From Muricea muricata (Eukaryota; Cnidaria; Anthozoa; Malacalcyonacea; Plexauridae): a DNA stretch of 64,000 nt. Location of the stretch: positions 44,459,544 through 44,523,543 of the forward strand of contig OY979717.1 of NCBI GenBank assembly GCA_963855995.1, in the 5' to 3' direction. The notes under the pieces are model-generated. The model ran no database searches. It worked only from the letters and a program-made list of their open reading frames with translations, and was not told the DNA's origin. The first letter of the stretch is position 1. Every line of letters begins with the position of its first letter. Below are positions 12,061-21,383 of the stretch, piece after piece. Made by a program: the position numbers and the translations under genes.

Positions 12061-14829
12061 TCAGCTGTTCAATAAATATAAACAATGCAACCAAATAGTG
12101 CACCGAATATCGCTTTTACAATAGAGTTTTATTACTGCAGTTGTGATATAAGGAGTATCTGTGAAGATTGGCATGAGCTCTAACTCAAAAGGTGGCTTGT
12201 TTTGGGGAGCATACTTGTTTAAAGAGGCCTCGCCATACTCGTCTAACCCAGCCAGCTGCCTGACAACCTCACTCTTCTCGAAATTCAAGACGAGAATACT
12301 TCTTTGGCCTCTCCAATTCTTTCACAGTTGGGTTGGAAGCTCTATGAGACTGGAATAAGATATGACCATTCACAATTGCAATGTCGATCATATGAAAGAG
12401 CAGGGTTTTCCACCCGTCCGATCGGTCAACACCATTCATAAATTTTTTATACCTTTCGATTGCCTTTGATTGCTTCACATTCTCATCTGCCTTCCACTTG
12501 TTATCCTTGTCTTTGTACTTCCTGGTAACAGTTACTGTATCATTTGCATGGTCTATGGTGGTTAACAGTGTTACCACTCTATTGCCCTTCCATTGCAACG
12601 CCAAACATTCATCATCTCGTTCCCATCGCATAGCCCCTCTTTCCTTTGTCTTGGTTAAAGCTTTACCGCTTTTCATGGTATCAGGAAATCCTTTGCGTTT
12701 CTCTGTGATTGTTCCAGTTGCAGTTGTATTCCTCAGGAACAAGTGTCTGAGCAAAATTGGGGAAGTGTAAAAGCTGTCAATAAAGAGTTGATAGCCTTGG
12801 TCAAGCAATGTTGCAATAAAATTCATGACAACATGATATCCCAAGCCCCACTCACTGACTTTTCTTCCAGCTGCCTTCCCAATATAGACATCAAAATCAT
12901 ATGTGTAAGCATTGGAAGTATCAGCAAGAACCCACAGTTTTATTCCCCATTTGGTTGGTTTGTTTCGAATATACTGTCGTATTCCAAATCTATCGGCTAT
13001 GTTTCGACTTGACCATTCTCTCATCAAATGCAATCTGCTGAAATGGTTGGAAGAGAGACTCGCATTTTTCTTTGAATGCTTGGATAAAACTACTTGCTTT
13101 GCGCAATTTTTCTTGACGATTTTCTGTATTTGGATCATCCACATGAAGAACACCCATCAGTGCTTTCACGTGACATAATTTGCCTTGCCCATAATCCATG
13201 GTAGATTGTCTTAGCTTGACACTCCAGTAACGATATGTTGTATTGACTTTTACCAGACCAAAATAGATGATAATAGCAATCAATCTTTCAATTTCTTCTG
13301 GACATGTTTCTTTCCATGAGCCATCACTCTTCCCATAATGTGGCTTGTTTCCAATAACTTACCACGCATATGCATTTGTGTGTGTGCATGTAGCCTTCAT
13401 AATTTCCACCGAGAAGAATAGCTGAAAAACTCAGCAGCAGTGTTTAGAGTTGCTCTTAGCAAAGATGCATTTAGATGTGGCCCTTGCTGTCTTGATGGGG
13501 AAAAGTTTGGCATCTGGTTTGGTTTATCTGGAGTGTCATAGCTTTTTTAGGATTGTTCTGGTTGCTCATCACCAGCTGCACCATGAGTTGCAGTAACATT
13601 ACAAGCATCTTTACTTTTGCCACGACTTCGGCTCACTTCGTTACCACTACCACGACTGCCACCCCTGCCCCTGCCTCGGTTGCCAGCACGGCCTCGACCT
13701 CTTTGGTTGCAATTACGACCTGGACTTTGGTTCCTACCACGGTCTCGACCACTTTGGTTGCAATTACGACCTGGACTTTGGTTCCTACCACGGCCACAGT
13801 TACGGCCATGGTTGCTACCACGGCCACGGTTGCTACAACGGCCACGGTTACTGACATGGATGCTGGTATCACCACAGCTTTGATTACTATTATGGGCTCG
13901 GTGACAGCTTTGATTATTACCACCTTGACGTAGTTTGTAAAAATTATCCCGACTCTCACCAGGGTTTTTGTTGGTGCCTAGTTGCTTCTGGTTAAGTGTA
14001 CATGGTTGAATAGCTTCCTGCAGACTAACTTGGTCACTAAATAATTGCTCCTGAATACCTGTACATGTTTGACTAACTTCCTGAAGACTTACTATGTTGC
14101 TACTTGATAGCTCCTGATCAGTCACACACACTTGACTAGCTTCCTGCAGACTTACTGGGTGTTACTCAATGGCTCCTGATCAATCACACACATTTGACTA
14201 GATTTCTGCAGACTTACTTGGTGCTCCCGATCACTACTTGCATGTGCATGACTAGCTTTCTGCATTGTTGTTTCCTCTTTTCCATTTTCACTCTCATTCT
14301 TACCCAAACTACTCTGAGACTCAGCTTCCATTTTATCTGGTTCACTAATATAAATATAAAAAGCTGACTGAATGCAACATAATAATAGATTTTTGACAAT
14401 ATTTGGCAAGTTAGTGCAATTTTTATTTCAAATCCGATATGAAAAAAATTCCAAAAGCAATTTACAATCATTTGTAATATAAAATACTATTTTTATATCG
14501 ATTTAACTTTTCGATGGACAGAACATACCTTGTGCATCATTTTGAGAAAATTAAGCATCGTTTATCGATAAGACTACAAGCAAAAACATAGCTTGTTGAC
14601 TTGAAGTATAGCAAACTATCGAGCAAACAAGTTGATGTACCGGGCTTGCTTGGCGTCACATGAATCAGATTCTTTTAGCAAATCCCCATCAAGTTCAAAC
14701 TCTTCATCGCTTGAAATGCCACTTGGATCACTCTCAGAGTCACTTTCTATTTAGAATGTTTCCAGTGCAAAAATCGACAACTTCCTGGGCTGAAAATGTC
14801 AGCCTCGCACGCTTGCTATTTGACGCCAT
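12061..14829 (-). pseudogene. piggyBac-type transposase (PGBD-like), frameshifted
   Basis: Read from ATG at 14829 leftward. The N-terminus is MASNSKRARLTFSAQE followed, after a shift, by an acidic Ser-rich stretch (SDSESDPSGISSDEE), typical of piggyBac proteins. A Gln/Ser-rich segment and an unusual Arg/Gly/Asn-rich stretch (14131-13547, with NQSPGRNCNQ repeated) come next, then the DDE_Tnp_1_7 core. The catalytic sites are IAFDERMVKSK near 13020, FIDSFYTSP near 12790 and GVDRSD near 12430. The core is broken near 13000, where a 7-bp extra segment (CCGATAG on the minus strand) shifts frame, and again near 12270 before VVRQLAGLDEYGEA. No TTAA-flanked termini were located. A dead transposon gene is most likely. 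Confidence 0.8.
13640..13880 (-). repeat. Arg/Gly-rich low-complexity coding repeat inside the piggyBac-type gene
   Basis: Direct repeats of about 60 bp (13704-13760 and 13755-13812 regions) encode GRNCNQ, RGRG and NQSPGR units. RGG-like tracts often bind RNA; here the tract lies upstream of the transposase core. It also creates long antisense Thr/Ala-rich frames that are not genes. Confidence 0.6.
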
Positions 14830-14869
14830 TATCAAATTTGTCTAATAGTTGCGCAAGAAGCAAAAGCTC

Positions 14870-15400
14870 AACAAACCAGCTCAACTAATTAAAATAAGGC
14901 TTAGAAATGAATTGACCAATGATAGGGCATTTCATAAAGATTATTTCTAATCGATTGAATGCAGAGTCCGTTCAATTTTATCACTATGACAACGAAAAAA
15001 CATCATCGATCATGAGTACACGATTTTAACAGTACCTGCCACCAAGGAAATGTGATTTAAAAATGAAAATAAACGAGATGGGAAGATTTTGAGCAAAGAG
15101 TGGGCCTTAAACGAACCAGGGGAGACAATTTGGTTGTTGGTGGCATTGCTCACCACCCCAGATTTAACTGCAACTTTTCATTTTGCTGAATATTACATTT
15201 GCTAAATATTGCGTCGTAGGGAAAAAATAAGTCGAGTGACCAGAGACAAAATAGGTGAATAGGTAAAAAGCGATCGTGAGTGATTATAAAGTGTCATTTA
15301 GACAGTGATTTCCAATAAATTACAAAACTATATTGTGCGTGTGTTGGTCCAAACTTAAGCCTCTAACGGCATTCCCACCATCATTGCGTAATTATGTAAT
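14870..15400. other. Intergenic, no gene recognised
   Basis: AT-rich DNA upstream of the piggyBac-type gene. No coding frame, structured repeat or terminal repeat could be supported. Confidence 0.4.
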
Positions 15401-15715
15401 ATTCGGCTTTGGCCACCAACTGAACAAATGATCAAAGTAATTAATTTATACGCGTCTTTTTGCTGGGGAAAAACACATACTTTTCACGAATTCATGGTGT
15501 GTTATTTCCTCAGGTAGAAAATATTTTCCTTGGAGCAAATTAAAAAAGCTGTAAAATGCTGCACAAGGCTCGCAATAGACGATCATGAACTTCGCGCCTT
15601 CAGCTAGGCAACTAAGCCAATTATGTATTTTGAAACATCTAGGCTCCTATTTCGCTTCCGCATCGCCGAGGTCTTGTTCAAAATAACTGATAAGCCAAAT
15701 GAATTCATGGAATAT
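15401..15715 (-). pseudogene. Sulfotransferase pseudogene fragment, paralogue of the gene at 27470-28456
   Basis: About 310 bp align closely with 27860-28150 in the same orientation. Shared words include TTGGCCACCA, TACGCGTCTTTT, CATACTTTTCACGAATTCAT, GTAGAATGCTGCACAAGGCT-like and TTTTGAAACATCTAGGC. It corresponds to the middle of the sulfotransferase, covering the 3'-phosphate-binding region and the catalytic His region. It has indels (for example an extra AATT near 15442) and lacks both ends, so it is a truncated duplicate. The MULE at 16.8-26.8 kb lies between it and the intact gene. Confidence 0.85.
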
Positions 15716-15913
15716 CCCGTAAATATTTTCCTTGAACGTTGAAACATAAAAAAATCCTGTTTCCTTTTAAAATTACCACTGAACTGTGTTTACAAATTAC
15801 AATGAGTATATTAATTCAGATGCGGCTTAATTATCCGACTCAACAATTTTACAGACTCTACATCAATATATATAGCATATATATAGCATAGTATTTTCCG
15901 ATAATTCTTTTGG

Positions 15914-15916
<3 letters not shown>

Positions 15917-15944
<28 letters not shown>
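15917..15944. repeat. (AG)n microsatellite
   Basis: Fourteen uninterrupted AG units. Confidence 0.95.
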
Positions 15945-15946
<2 letters not shown>

Positions 15947-16785
15947 CGAGTGAGGTAGCGAACCAAAGTTTCTTTGAAGTTTAAAGCTTCTACTGAATTA
16001 TTTTCCGCAGACCTCAATAATTACTGCGTGAGTGTGGGCTGCTTTCCACTGTTGCGTTTTTACCGGACGTGCGTGTGTCACGTAAAAGTTTATATCCTTT
16101 TATTAACTTTGTCTTACAAATAATTTATTGATTGACTTTATGAATGTTTTGATATGCATTCGTTATCTTAATTAGTACTTGGATATAATTTAGAAAGATT
16201 TAAGCTTTTCCGGAATTGACATGTACTGACAATCACTATTTTAAATCACGCCATTGTGCTAAATTCTTCTACAGGTTGTATAAAAGCAGATAGATTTTCA
16301 AAATACGAATGTAGACTAAATTTAATTGCAGGTCAAGTTATTACTCGAGCTAAAGCGAGAGTCATAAATTCCCTTCGGGTTTTTTTTTTTCGCGCAAGAC
16401 TTAGTCTTCCACGCGGCCACTCTACATTTTGACCAATCGTGGCAAGTCTTTCAGGCTTAAGCTTATCTGATTGGCTGCTCTTCAGTCACGTCAGTTTATC
16501 ATCTCATTCGACTTCCTGTCCTTGACCACGAAGGGTCAGGCAAATGGTAAGATGTATATATGCTTTCTATGCCTACTCCGGATCCAAACAAAACGGCACT
16601 ACGCTGATGCATGCTCGATCCAAGCAAAATGGCTGTATATGCGCTTTCTAGGCGTACCTGATCAAAACTAAATGACCATACACATTTATCACGACTGGTC
16701 TGGCAAGTGGCAGCTGCGCTGTATTGTGATTGTAAACGTGCGTTTTAACACGCGCACTCGATCAAATATATGGGAATATTTGCTC
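15945..16785. other. Non-coding; degenerate short repeats before the MULE
   Basis: From about 16580 to 16680 a loosely repeated GATCCAAACAAAA(C/T)GG word occurs three times. A further unit follows the MULE at 26825-26870 (CTCGATCCAAACAAAATGGC), so the MULE inserted into this short repeat cluster. No gene is evident. Confidence 0.5.
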
Positions 16786-16794
16786 CTACGCGTC

Positions 16795-16861
16795 GGTCGG
16801 CACTAGATCATAGACAAGATACGCACATAACTGCGACCACTGTATATTCCGGTCAGCGGTA
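16795..16861 (+). repeat. Left terminal inverted repeat of the MULE (67 bp)
   Basis: Starts GGTCGGCACTAGATCATAGA and ends GGTCAGCGGTA. It is the exact reverse complement of 26748-26814. The first coding ATG follows 76 bp later, so the repeat or its inner flank may contain the promoter. Confidence 0.95.
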
Positions 16862-16937
16862 CCCCTTCGCTGCCATTCGTTATAAAATAGTGCGCGAAAA
16901 TGAAAAATAAGGCGCGAACTAAAACACTTAGAGAAAG

Positions 16938-18498
16938 ATGGCCTACGCAAAGCCGATGGAAAGCGATAGTGGCCAGTTTATTGTTTGCCGTACACGAGAA
17001 GAAATGCTTGAGCAATATATAATTCGAAGAATACAAAAGAAAAACGCAAAGTGGATGGAGATGTATAAAGTCGAATGCTCTCTTTGGTAGGTTCTTTAAT
17101 TATTTAAAATAATACATATATTAATATTTATGATATGCAAATTCTACACTTGTGACTTGTATATTTTAATATGCATAACCATGGACGTTGTGGATCAAAA
17201 TTGATCATTTTTATTAAAGAAAGAACATTTATCTGCTATTTCGTCCAACAATTATGAAATATTTGAACACGTTGGATCTATTTAACAGTATCTTACATAT
17301 TATTAAATAAAATAAGCATGAATATATAGTGTCTGTAATTGTATCAAACGATACCTTTGCTGATGCTATTGGTTTAGTAAGCATAATGCAATAAAATGCA
17401 GCAGATTGCACTTGATTTCACAGGTATTTATACTTACAGGGGTAATGCAGGATTGCAGAAATCAGTCACTCACACCATTGTCCATTCTATGTTACCTAGT
17501 CAACCCCAAGCATTTTCAAAATTTTTTACAGACTTTGACTACTTATGGGCAACAAAAGCCTGTAAGTTAGCTAAATTGCTTTTTACATTGGGTCTAGACA
17601 TTAGTACTTGGCATTTATTTGCTGGCTGAGTTTTTATTTCTGGCAGAAATTTCCATTCTATTTCAATCTACTAAATACATTCAGAAAAGATGCACACCAT
17701 TTGTGAGTACTGAGTACAAAATACTTTTCTTTAATAACCCAAGGTGAGGCATGGGCAATACTAAGTAACACTGCCCACATCTGAAACACAAGGCCACAGG
17801 TCAGCATTCAAACTGGTAAATACAAAATACTTTTATACTTTTAGAGCATAAGACTGTCCCCTTGGCATGTAAAATCATCCGGCATTAGAGAGGGTAAAAG
17901 ACTAAAGGGCGCTTTGGGCAAATTGTTGATTAATGGGTTAAGAGTCTTTTAATAATAACCATATTAACAATTCATTTCAAATTAAAAGGCAAGACTGCTG
18001 AAGAAATTGTAGGATTTAAGGAAATTGCCACTGTACGGTTGCAATGGAGCCTAATAAGTCCTGAAGGAATATCATTTCCATTTGATGGTGTACCTTTTAT
18101 ATGTGTTGGGATAGTTAATTACCAGTGTCACCAAGGTAATGATGTTGATATGAAAACAAAAATAAAGAGACAAGAGGAACGGGATGAAAAGGAGGTAAAT
18201 ACAGATGAAAACTGTCATGACAGCCATTAGTTTTGTTTGGGCAATAAGTAGAGATTGTGCGCCAAATAAAGTTTGTTGTCAATAAATTATTTGCATGTAT
18301 TATTTAACTAGAATTATAACAAAATTCTAAAACAGGCAGCTTATCAAACTATGCTCTTAATTCTTTTTTGTTTGTTCTTTTTTCAGAATCATGACCATAC
18401 ATTTAGAAAAAAGAGAAAACATTTCCAGCCATCTAAAAAACTTGGTTGTCCTAGTAAAACTATAATGTCTCGAGTAATAAAATTTCCAGAATATAAGG
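16938..18498 (+). pseudogene. MULE protein, N-terminal four exons, one frameshift
   Basis: Four exons join in phase: 16938-17086 (donor GTAGGT), 17440-17561 (acceptor TTACAG, donor GTAAGT), 17989-18194 (donor GTAAAT) and 18387-18498 (acceptor TTTTTTCAG, donor GTATGT). The split codons at the first two junctions are completed as Trp and Cys; the third junction is phase 0. The exons encode MAYAKPMESDSGQF, then a helical stretch, SPEGISFPFDGVPFICVG, and a Lys-rich end reading KKLGCPSKTIMSRV and, after one extra A in the A-run 18479-18483, a shifted FPEYK. The GCPS.I..R.I.FPEYK pattern resembles the DNA-binding N-terminus that precedes MULE transposase cores. The extra A may be a mutation or a homopolymer sequencing error. 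Confidence 0.7.
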
Positions 18499-18499
18499 T

Positions 18500-19000
18500 A
18501 TGTGTGCATGATTGAAACTTATAGTTGTAAAAGTTGGCTTCTGTAATTTGTTGTGAGGAAGGTGCGTTTAACACCATACAAATATGCCAGTGCTTTCTCT
18601 ATGACAACAAAAATTGTATGGTGCTAGAATGGTAAAGTAGGGCACATTGCCACTTAGAAGATTAACAACACATTATCTTGTTCATATTTCTTATGTTTGG
18701 CTAGCCAGATGCATGTGTAGCATCTACATGGTAGTACATGTGTAGGAAATGAAGGAAGAGAATTGGCTGTTTCCTCTGCTCTAATATCTATGGAGTGTGA
18801 GATGCCATCTGTTCATACAGTATATCTTATGTACCGCCCTTTATATAGAAAGCCTCCATAATCCCGCAATCACGTGACTTGGCGAATGTAAACATTGAGG
18901 GCATGCTTCCAGTATTCCACTTGAAAAATTCATTACTTCGGGAAGATGAAAGCGCTTACTAACGTTTATTGTTACACGAATTTGTATTCTCACTAATATC
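18500..19000. other. Intronic or inserted DNA within the MULE
   Basis: No exon with a recognisable MULE core could be found. A 34-codon open stretch near 18735-18840 (GNEGRELAVSSALISMECEM) has no family match that I know. Confidence 0.35.
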
Positions 19001-19016
19001 GTGAGTCGCAGTGTAT

Positions 19017-19170
<154 letters not shown>

Positions 19171-19624
19171 CAACATGAGCGGCCGATTGTATATCCGATA
19201 CAACACGGACGCGAATGTTGTAAATGGCTTGTGAAATTCAGAACATATGTTTTTAAGTAAAAGATTTTTAAAATTAATTTATCTAAGGTGTAGCAATAAG
19301 GTCAAATGCTTGTTCGAACGCGAAGTTATTTGCCGCTATTTAGTGGTAGTTGGAGTAATACATTTATGTATTTATTTATTCTGCAGAATTGAATTAGCTT
19401 TTAATATTGCATTTAATATGCTCAGAAGAAAAGATGCATTGTTTGTGTGGCTATTATGAAAATTTCTTCAAAATCTGAACGTGATGGTCACAGGGTTGAT
19501 AGCATTCATGAATAACATTTTTTAACAATACTCTTTGTTTTTCTTTGTTTTGGTCATTTGTTTTCTATGTTTTCTGGACGGAACTAATGATGGTTTCACC
19601 TAATTACTCATGAATACTACCAAC

Positions 19625-20110
19625 CCTGGTTGGTGATTGAGATTCGACGTAAGTCAGTCGAATTTAGAATCTCGAAATGGCCGCTATAGTCATGAGCGTT
19701 TTCGAGATCCCAAATCTGTGGAAGAAGAAAGTTCATGGCTTGAAGAAACACTCCCGAAAAACACACGGTACAACACAAAATGGGCCCTGAAGATATTTGA
19801 TAAATGGCAAAAACATCGTGGGAATAAAATAGCAAGAAATGAGTCTTTTGGATTCGAACGCAAGAGTTAGATAGTCTGCAATGCGAAACCCAAGCTAGAT
19901 GTTAGCAACACAGGTAACTTGGATGGAAATTTGCCCGATGTGGAAAGCTTAGGTGGTGTACATGAGAGGACCACAGCGAAGAATTAGAGCGCTGGTTTTT
20001 CCGATTGTTTTAACGAATTTGATTGTAATATAAGTGACGATATTTTAGCGAGCATAGATTTGCTATCCATCCTTCCGAGTTCCGTCTTGCCCCATTTCAA
20101 ATAAACGTAT
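19625..20110 (+). pseudogene. Crypton-like / KCTD1-ZMYM2-type tyrosine-recombinase N-terminal fragment
   Basis: The frame 19637-19870 encodes RFRDPKSVEEESSWLEETLP, then NTRYNTKWALKIFDKWQKHR. This resembles the N-terminal (SAM-like) half of DUF3504 tyrosine recombinases related to Cryptons and to ZMYM2/QRICH1 proteins. The frame stops at 19868; shifted fragments (SDCFNEFDCNISDDILASID) continue to about 20090. No catalytic R..H..Y half follows. It is a dead fragment inserted in a MULE intron or in the gap left by the lost MULE core exons. Confidence 0.55.
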
Positions 20111-20340
20111 AAGTAGTGTCATGGAAAATGTTGCAAGCTATGGAACGTTCAATAATTGTAGCATTAGCTTTGTTATGAACTCGAAATAATGATGTAAAGT
20201 GGAGCTTGATAGAGTGCACCATTGCGTCGATGTGTTGAGTTGTGAACTTGCGTTGTTGCGTGTATGTATGTGTGAAAAAAGTAAATGTGATATGTCTTTT
20301 TTGGTCACAAGTTGGTCAATCTTCTTTCAGATGATAGAGA

Positions 20341-20422
20341 TCTGTATCAAACGATACAGATCTGTATCAAATGATACAGAATACTAATGAGGTTATTAGT
20401 ATTCTGTATCAAATGATACAGA
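20341..20422. repeat. Three copies of a 20-bp palindromic motif within a larger hairpin
   Basis: TCTGTATCAAACGATACAGA (20341-20360) and TCTGTATCAAATGATACAGA (20361-20380) stand side by side; a third TCTGTATCAAATGATACAGA lies at 20403-20422. Each is nearly self-complementary. The segments 20361-20388 and 20395-20422 also pair with each other around a GAGGTT loop (ATACTAAT/ATTAGTAT). A related GTATCAAACGATAC occurs at 17341-17354. Confidence 0.8.
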
Positions 20423-20664
20423 ATTTTAATTTACCCCGTAATTTCCCTGCTGAATATCAAAGCCCCCCCCCCAGCTTTCAAACAGTGGACCTAGTATCGG
20501 ATATACAAAGGTTATCACGTGTCATAAAGGAAGAGTTTTTATTGGTAATTTGACTAATGATTAATTTCACAATTTCACAAATATATATATAATGTGCTAG
20601 TTTTGGTTACCGAAATACAAAAGAGTGCTCAATGACATATAGACAGAGCGAAATGTATAAAGTA

Positions 20665-20832
20665 GTGCAAAATACCTCAAAAACTTACCACTACAGTCTG
20701 TTTCATCCAGAGGGAATCTTCAGGTGATAGACCTATCTACCACCTGAAGATTCCCTCTGGATAGATCTATCACCTGAAGATTCCCTCTGGATGAAACAGA
20801 CTGTAGTGGTAAGTTTTTGAGGTATTTTGCAC
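20665..20832. repeat. Perfect 66-bp inverted repeat with a 36-nt spacer
   Basis: Left arm 20665-20730 starts GTGCAAAATACCTCAAAAAC and right arm 20767-20832 is its exact reverse complement. The spacer holds a third copy of CCTGAAGATTCCCTCTGGAT in the right-arm orientation. A transcript would form a long hairpin. Confidence 0.93.
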
Positions 20833-20888
20833 AATTATATATAACCAGTATATATCCTAGACAACAACACAGACGCGCATTATTTAAA

Positions 20889-20944
20889 TTCACCTGATGA
20901 GTGTGGCAAGCTCTGCTTGTCATACGAAACAAATTTGTAGTGGA
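20889..20944 (+). ncRNA. Hammerhead ribozyme, type I, minimal stem III
   Basis: All conserved core positions are present. CTGATGA is at 20894-20900. Stem II is 10 bp (GTGTGGCAAG / CTTGTCATAC, two G-U pairs, loop CTCTG). GAAA follows at 20926-20929, then a 4-bp stem III (CAAA/TTTG) with no separate loop, then U16.1 at 20938 and H17 = A at 20939. Stem I pairs TTCAC (20889-20893) with GTGGA (20940-20944), including one G-U. Predicted cleavage is after 20939. Such a short stem III is typical of retroelement hammerheads, which work best as tandem dimers. Activity in this copy is inferred, not shown. Confidence 0.88.
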
Positions 20945-21042
20945 AATAAAATTCATATGAAGTAACCAACTGGTTGTCCTTTATTAGCTCTACTCCGGTA
21001 TTGAGCACTCTATTCATTCAATGATTCTAAATTCGATACTTG

Positions 21043-21167
<125 letters not shown>

Positions 21168-21383
21168 TATATTTAATGGGACATATGCAAAGTTTTAGTA
21201 TTCTCAAAAATGCTTGTTCGATTTAAAAGTTATGTATATATGCAGAATGATAGGTTAAAATAACGGGCAATAAATTTAGTGCATTCAGTCATTGACATTG
21301 ATTCAGCCTATACAGTGCAAAAATAGTTAGAACCTAACAGTCTTAAGGAAACACATTAAAATAATCCATCCGCTTTTTTACAG

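Larger units (their letters stand above)
20622..21011 (+). mobile_element. Penelope-like element remnant with hammerhead ribozyme
   Basis: The segment is bounded by the inverted words AGAGTGCTCAAT (20622-20633) and ATTGAGCACTCT (21000-21011). It contains a 66-bp perfect inverted repeat (20665-20730 / 20767-20832) and a complete type I hammerhead ribozyme (20889-20944). Penelope-like retroelements are known to carry hammerheads with a minimal stem III in their terminal repeats and often end in partial inverted copies, which fits both features. No reverse transcriptase or GIY-YIG coding sequence remains here. Confidence 0.65.

Noticed and set aside
13553..13933. Long plus-strand frames rich in Thr/Ala/Pro
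   Set aside because: Antisense shadows of the RG-rich repeat in the minus-strand piggyBac-type gene.
16803..17036. Minus-strand 77-codon frame across the MULE left end
   Set aside because: It overlaps the terminal repeat and the first MULE exon in antisense; no domain.
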